A stretch of 52,631 nucleotides of DNA, taken from the NCBI GenBank assembly GCA_009841105.1, contig VXMM01000035.1, positions 1-52,631 of the forward strand, written 5' to 3'. The notes under the pieces were generated by a model. It saw only the letters and a list, made by a program, of their open reading frames with translations, did no database searches and was not told where the DNA came from. Shown here in pieces: positions 49,853-52,631 of this stretch (position 1 is the stretch's first letter; each line of letters begins with the position of its first letter). Both the position numbers and the translations under genes were made by a program. Source of the DNA: Acidimicrobiia bacterium (GTDB lineage: Bacteria; Actinomycetota; Acidimicrobiia; Spongiisociales; Spongiisociaceae).

Positions 49853-50770
49853 ATGAGCATGAACCGTACAACTGTACCAGACACGGCCGCAGGGCTCGAC
49901 CCGCTGCTTGAACACATGAGCGCGGCGATCGCGGACATGGCTCCGCAGGTCCGCAAGGCGACCGCCTTCGTGCTCGACCATCCCGACGAGGTCGGGTTCG
50001 CCACGGTGCGGGAGTTGGCAGAACTGGCGGAGGTGCATCCCAACACCCTGGTACGCATGGCTCGGGTGGTGGGCTTCAAGGGCTTCGACGACTTCCGCGA
50101 GCGGTTCCGCAACGAGTTGCGGAACCGCAGCCCGTTTCACGCCCGGGCCGTGTCGCTGCAGTTGATGTCGTCGGACGAGAGGCTCCCGGCCCTGTACGGG
50201 GAGATAGCTGCGGTCACGCTACAGAACCTGGAGCGGATGTTCACCGGCACCTCTGCTGCGGAGATGCAGGCGATCGCCGACCACATCGTCTGCTCCCGGC
50301 GTACTTACGTCATCGGTGTGGGCGCCAACTACGCCCTGGCCCACAACTTCGCCTACCTGGCCGGGATGGCCCTGGACAACGTGGTGGCGGTGCCCGGGGA
50401 AGGGAACGTGCCCATGGACGGGATCGTGAAGGCGGGCTCCGCAGACGTTGTAGTGGCGATGACCTTCGCCCCCTACCGGGTGGAGGTCGTCGAGGCGACC
50501 GAGGCCGCCCGGCGGCAGGGTGCTCGGGTCGTGGCGATTACGGACAGCCACGGCTCTCCGATCGCGCCCGGCGCCGACCACCTGATCCTCGCTCCGAGCG
50601 ACACCCCGCAGTTCTTCCCCTCCACGCTGGCGGCGGCCGCCGCCCTCGAGACGCTGGTGTCGTTCATCGTGGCCGACGCGCCACCGGACGTGGTGGCGGC
50701 CGTAGACCTCATGCATCAACGCCGATACGATCTCGGTGTCTACTGGAAGCCGGACCGTGGAAACCACTGA
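49853..50770 (+). CDS. RpiR-family (MurR/RpiR) transcriptional regulator
   Basis: A 305-aa regulator: an N-terminal helix-turn-helix (VRKATAFVLDHPDEVGFATVRELAELAEVHPNTLVRMARVVGFKGFDDF, about 33-78) and a C-terminal SIS domain (VIGVGANYALAHN, about 152-165; VVVAMTFAPYRVEVVEATEAAR; AITDS). SIS domains usually sense sugar phosphates, but RpiR members also control amino-acid and betaine genes. It is divergent from the dehydrogenase operon and overlaps the Rieske gene. ATG 49853 may be leaderless; ATG 49859 and 49916 are alternatives. Confidence 0.9.
   Translation: MSMNRTTVPDTAAGLDPLLEHMSAAIADMAPQVRKATAFVLDHPDEVGFATVRELAELAEVHPNTLVRMARVVGFKGFDDFRERFRNELRNRSPFHARAVSLQLMSSDERLPALYGEIAAVTLQNLERMFTGTSAAEMQAIADHIVCSRRTYVIGVGANYALAHNFAYLAGMALDNVVAVPGEGNVPMDGIVKAGSADVVVAMTFAPYRVEVVEATEAARRQGARVVAITDSHGSPIAPGADHLILAPSDTPQFFPSTLAAAAALETLVSFIVADAPPDVVAAVDLMHQRRYDLGVYWKPDRGNH
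49865..49879. promoter_or_regulatory. Operator-like site O2 at the 5' end of the RpiR gene
   Basis: CGTACAACTGTACCA contains the palindrome GTACA-AC-TGTAC and mirrors O1. The two centres are 31 bp apart, about three helical turns, a spacing suited to cooperative binding on one DNA face. O2 lies just inside the coding sequence if ATG 49853 is the start. Confidence 0.5.
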
Positions 50771-51860
50771 GAGCTCCGCCTATACCCGACCCCAGCGGGT
50801 CATGGATCCGTCCGTGTACCTGGATGAGGACCTGTTCGACCGCGAGCAGCGCAGCCTGCTGTCGTCCACCTGGCAGTATGCCTGTCATAGGTCGGAGCTC
50901 GGCAGGCCGGGGAGCTACATCACGTTCGAGGTCGCCGGGGAGCCGCTCTTCACGGTCAGCGACCGCGAGGGCGCGATCCGCACCTTCTACAACGTCTGCA
51001 TGCACCGCGGCCATCGCCTGGTACAGGGCAGCGGCGTCCGCCCGAAGCTGGTCTGCCCCTATCACGCATGGACCTACCGCTTGGACGGGCGCCTCGACCA
51101 TGCCCCCCACGCCGAAGGACGTCCCGGATTCGATCCGGATGGAATATGCCTGACCGAGGTTGCGACGGAGGACCTGTGGGGCTTCCTCTTCGTCAACCTG
51201 GACGGCGATGCGCCGCCCATCGAGGCCCTCTATCCCGGCGTTCGAGAGGCGATCCACGAGTTCCTTCCCTCCATCGGACGGATGAGGCCGATCGAGCGCC
51301 GCTGGTTTACCGCCGAGTCGAACTGGAAGGTGGCGATCGAGAACTACAACGAGTGCTACCACTGCCGGAACGCTCATCCGTCCTTCTCCAGGGGAGTGGT
51401 CCTCCCGAAGACCTACACGATCCGGCCTGTCGGCCAATCCCTCCAGCACCGTGCCGAGAGTTCTCCTGAGCAGTATTACGAGATCGACTACGAGGCCTCG
51501 CCCCACGCCGCCGACTACCGCGCCTTCTACCTGTGGCCGCTCTTCTCTTTCCAGATCTACCCGGGCCCGGTTCTCAACACCTTCTGCTGGCGGCCCGAGT
51601 CGGTGGATCGGACTCCCTTCTTCCGCGAGTGGTTCAGCCTTGACGGCGAGGACTCACCAACCGTCCGGCAGGTGGCTGACGAGGACGCCCGCACGACGGT
51701 GGCGGAGGACCTGGCCCTGATGCGGTCGGTGCAGGGTGGTCTGTCGAGCCGGGGCTATCGCCCCGGACCCCTGATCATCGATCCTGAAATGGGGCTCAAC
51801 AGCGAGCACACCGTGGCGGCGGTCAAAGCCTGGTACCAGGACGCGATGGACCTCGCGTAG
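50757..51860 (+). CDS. Rieske non-haem iron oxygenase, alpha subunit (CntA/GbcA-like, quaternary amine type)
   Basis: About 367 aa. The Rieske cluster site is C81-x-H83 (CMHRGH) and C100-x2-H103 (CPYHAW). The mononuclear iron site lies in NWKVAIENYNECYHCRNAHP, with H202 and H207; the residue linking the two centres is Glu199 rather than the usual Asp, as in carnitine monooxygenase CntA. GbcA, CntA and stachydrine demethylases share this pattern and oxidatively remove groups from quaternary amines. GTG 50757 (GGAAG upstream) overlaps the RpiR gene; GTG 50736 is also open. No reductase partner gene is in the window. Confidence 0.9.
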   Translation: METTESSAYTRPQRVMDPSVYLDEDLFDREQRSLLSSTWQYACHRSELGRPGSYITFEVAGEPLFTVSDREGAIRTFYNVCMHRGHRLVQGSGVRPKLVCPYHAWTYRLDGRLDHAPHAEGRPGFDPDGICLTEVATEDLWGFLFVNLDGDAPPIEALYPGVREAIHEFLPSIGRMRPIERRWFTAESNWKVAIENYNECYHCRNAHPSFSRGVVLPKTYTIRPVGQSLQHRAESSPEQYYEIDYEASPHAADYRAFYLWPLFSFQIYPGPVLNTFCWRPESVDRTPFFREWFSLDGEDSPTVRQVADEDARTTVAEDLALMRSVQGGLSSRGYRPGPLIIDPEMGLNSEHTVAAVKAWYQDAMDLA

Positions 51861-51960
51861 TTGTTAGTTGTTAGACGTTAGTTGCTAGGTGACATTGATT
51901 AAACAGTCCACCGTCCACTGAGCACTGACTACCGACTACCAAGTACCGACTACCGGCCAT
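51861..51960. repeat. AT-rich TTAGTTG / GACTACCGACTACC tract
   Basis: This is the longest of the four tracts: TTGTTAGTTGTTAG then repeated GACTACC and ATTGG words. It lies between the Rieske and corrinoid-protein genes. No protein frame or clear hairpin is seen. Confidence 0.6.
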
Positions 51961-52110
51961 TGGTCATTGGCCACTGGCAGAGAGACCATGGTTTTGTCGC
52001 TCTCGGGCTTCGGTTCAGGTATGCTGTTCCACGATGTAGGACTGTTCCGCATCATGAGACAAACACCTTTCGGCTTCCCGTTGTTGGGGGGAAGGGTCCT
52101 ACCTGCTCTC

Positions 52111-52631
52111 ATGGACATGTTCGACGAAGATCTCGACCTTCGCACCCTCCCTGACGACGAACTCGTCGAGCAGATGCATGACGATCTCTATGACGGTCTC
52201 GCGGACGAGATCGACGAGGGAACCCGGATTCTCCTGGAGCGCGGCTGGTCCGCACCGGAAGTCCTGAACGATGCCCTCGTCGAGGGGATGCGGATCGTCG
52301 GTATCGACTTCCGGGACGGCATCCTGTTCGTCCCCGAGGTGTTGATGGCCGCCAACGCCATGAAGGCCGGGATGGCCGTGTTGAGGCCCCTCTTGGCGGA
52401 GACCGGCGCCGAAACGGTCGGGACGGTGGTAATCGGGACGGTCAAGGGAGACATCCACGACATCGGCAAGAACTTGGTGGCCATGATGATGGAGGGCGCC
52501 GGGTTCGAGGTCATCGACCTGGGCATCAACACCGACGTAGACGAGTTCATCGAAGCCATACTGGAGCACCAGCCCGACATCCTCGGCATGTCGGCCCTGC
52601 TGACCACCACCATGCCCTACATGAAGGTGGT
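52111..52631 (+). CDS. Methyltransferase corrinoid protein (MtbC/MttC-like), 5' part
   Basis: The gene runs off the window end. The visible 173 codons give a helical B12-binding cap (LVEGMRIVGIDFRDGILFVPEVLMAANAMKAGM...LLAE) and the start of the cobalamin domain with the D-x-H-x-x-G cobalt-ligand motif (GDIHDIGKN), then GFEVIDLGINT and LGMSALLTTTMPYMK. Such proteins carry methyl groups between MttB/MtgB-type methyltransferases and tetrahydrofolate. ATG 52111 fits the family start; in-frame ATGs at 52054 and 52021 extend it. A methyltransferase gene probably follows. Confidence 0.88.
   Translation, partial: MDMFDEDLDLRTLPDDELVEQMHDDLYDGLADEIDEGTRILLERGWSAPEVLNDALVEGMRIVGIDFRDGILFVPEVLMAANAMKAGMAVLRPLLAETGAETVGTVVIGTVKGDIHDIGKNLVAMMMEGAGFEVIDLGINTDVDEFIEAILEHQPDILGMSALLTTTMPYMKV

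Overview
The window looks like a chromosomal segment of a high-GC actinobacterium, most likely class Acidimicrobiia or a relative. Pointers are a WhiB regulator, a DUF3107 protein, a bacterial Ku, an F420-type luciferase-like oxidoreductase, frequent GTG/TTG starts, ATGA/GTGA gene overlaps, and the tRNA-Arg / lysA-hom-thrC / rho-rpmE-prfA-prmC-tsaC order known from actinobacteria. Bases 1-22 are a C-rich run that looks like a contig edge.

Layout. 1-5360: tail of a nitrilase-type amidase, an SDR oxidoreductase, a lipoprotein esterase, a luciferase-like oxidoreductase and a class III aminotransferase. 5430-5976: a MazF/RHH toxin-antitoxin pair. 6104-12469 (minus): a sugar operon with a lipoprotein binding protein, two ABC permeases, a Gfo/Idh/MocA dehydrogenase, a bicupin and a ROK kinase, but no ATPase gene. 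12638-15829 (minus): thiolase, MoxR ATPase and VWA protein. 15976-20211: a Thr-rich membrane-anchored protein, an EthD/SDR pair and a lipoprotein resembling an inactivated metallopeptidase. 20222-27050: housekeeping block rsmI, tatD, rsmA, ispE, tRNA-Gln, glmU, prs, yjbQ. 27031-29906: LysM protein, whiB with two CRP-type boxes, DUF3107, Ku and tRNA-Arg. 30060-40333: lysA, hom, thrC, rho, rpmE, yqhQ-like, prfA, an orphan 85-aa gene, prmC and tsaC.

40358-52631 is the accessory part of most metabolic interest. A minus-strand operon encodes two FAD/GcvT dimethylglycine/sarcosine dehydrogenase-like proteins, a class III aminotransferase, an enolase-superfamily enzyme and both ETF subunits. It is divergent from an RpiR-type regulator that overlaps a Rieske oxygenase of the quaternary-amine (CntA/GbcA-like) type. 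The 5' part of a corrinoid protein gene follows. Together they suggest a pathway that removes N-methyl groups from a betaine-like compound, passes electrons to ETF, and processes the amine or amino-acid skeleton. The substrate is unknown.

Several non-coding families cut across these regions: (i) a CTAG-bounded, MITE-like element with one 168-bp copy, a precise internal-deletion derivative of 75 bp and three decayed copies; (ii) a 53-bp CTAG-ended repeat in two inverted copies; (iii) a roughly 210-250-bp non-coding element in two places (about 1291-1508 and 21068-21320) with promoter-like and terminator-like ends; (iv) AT-rich TAGTTG/CTACCA tracts in at least four intergenic gaps.
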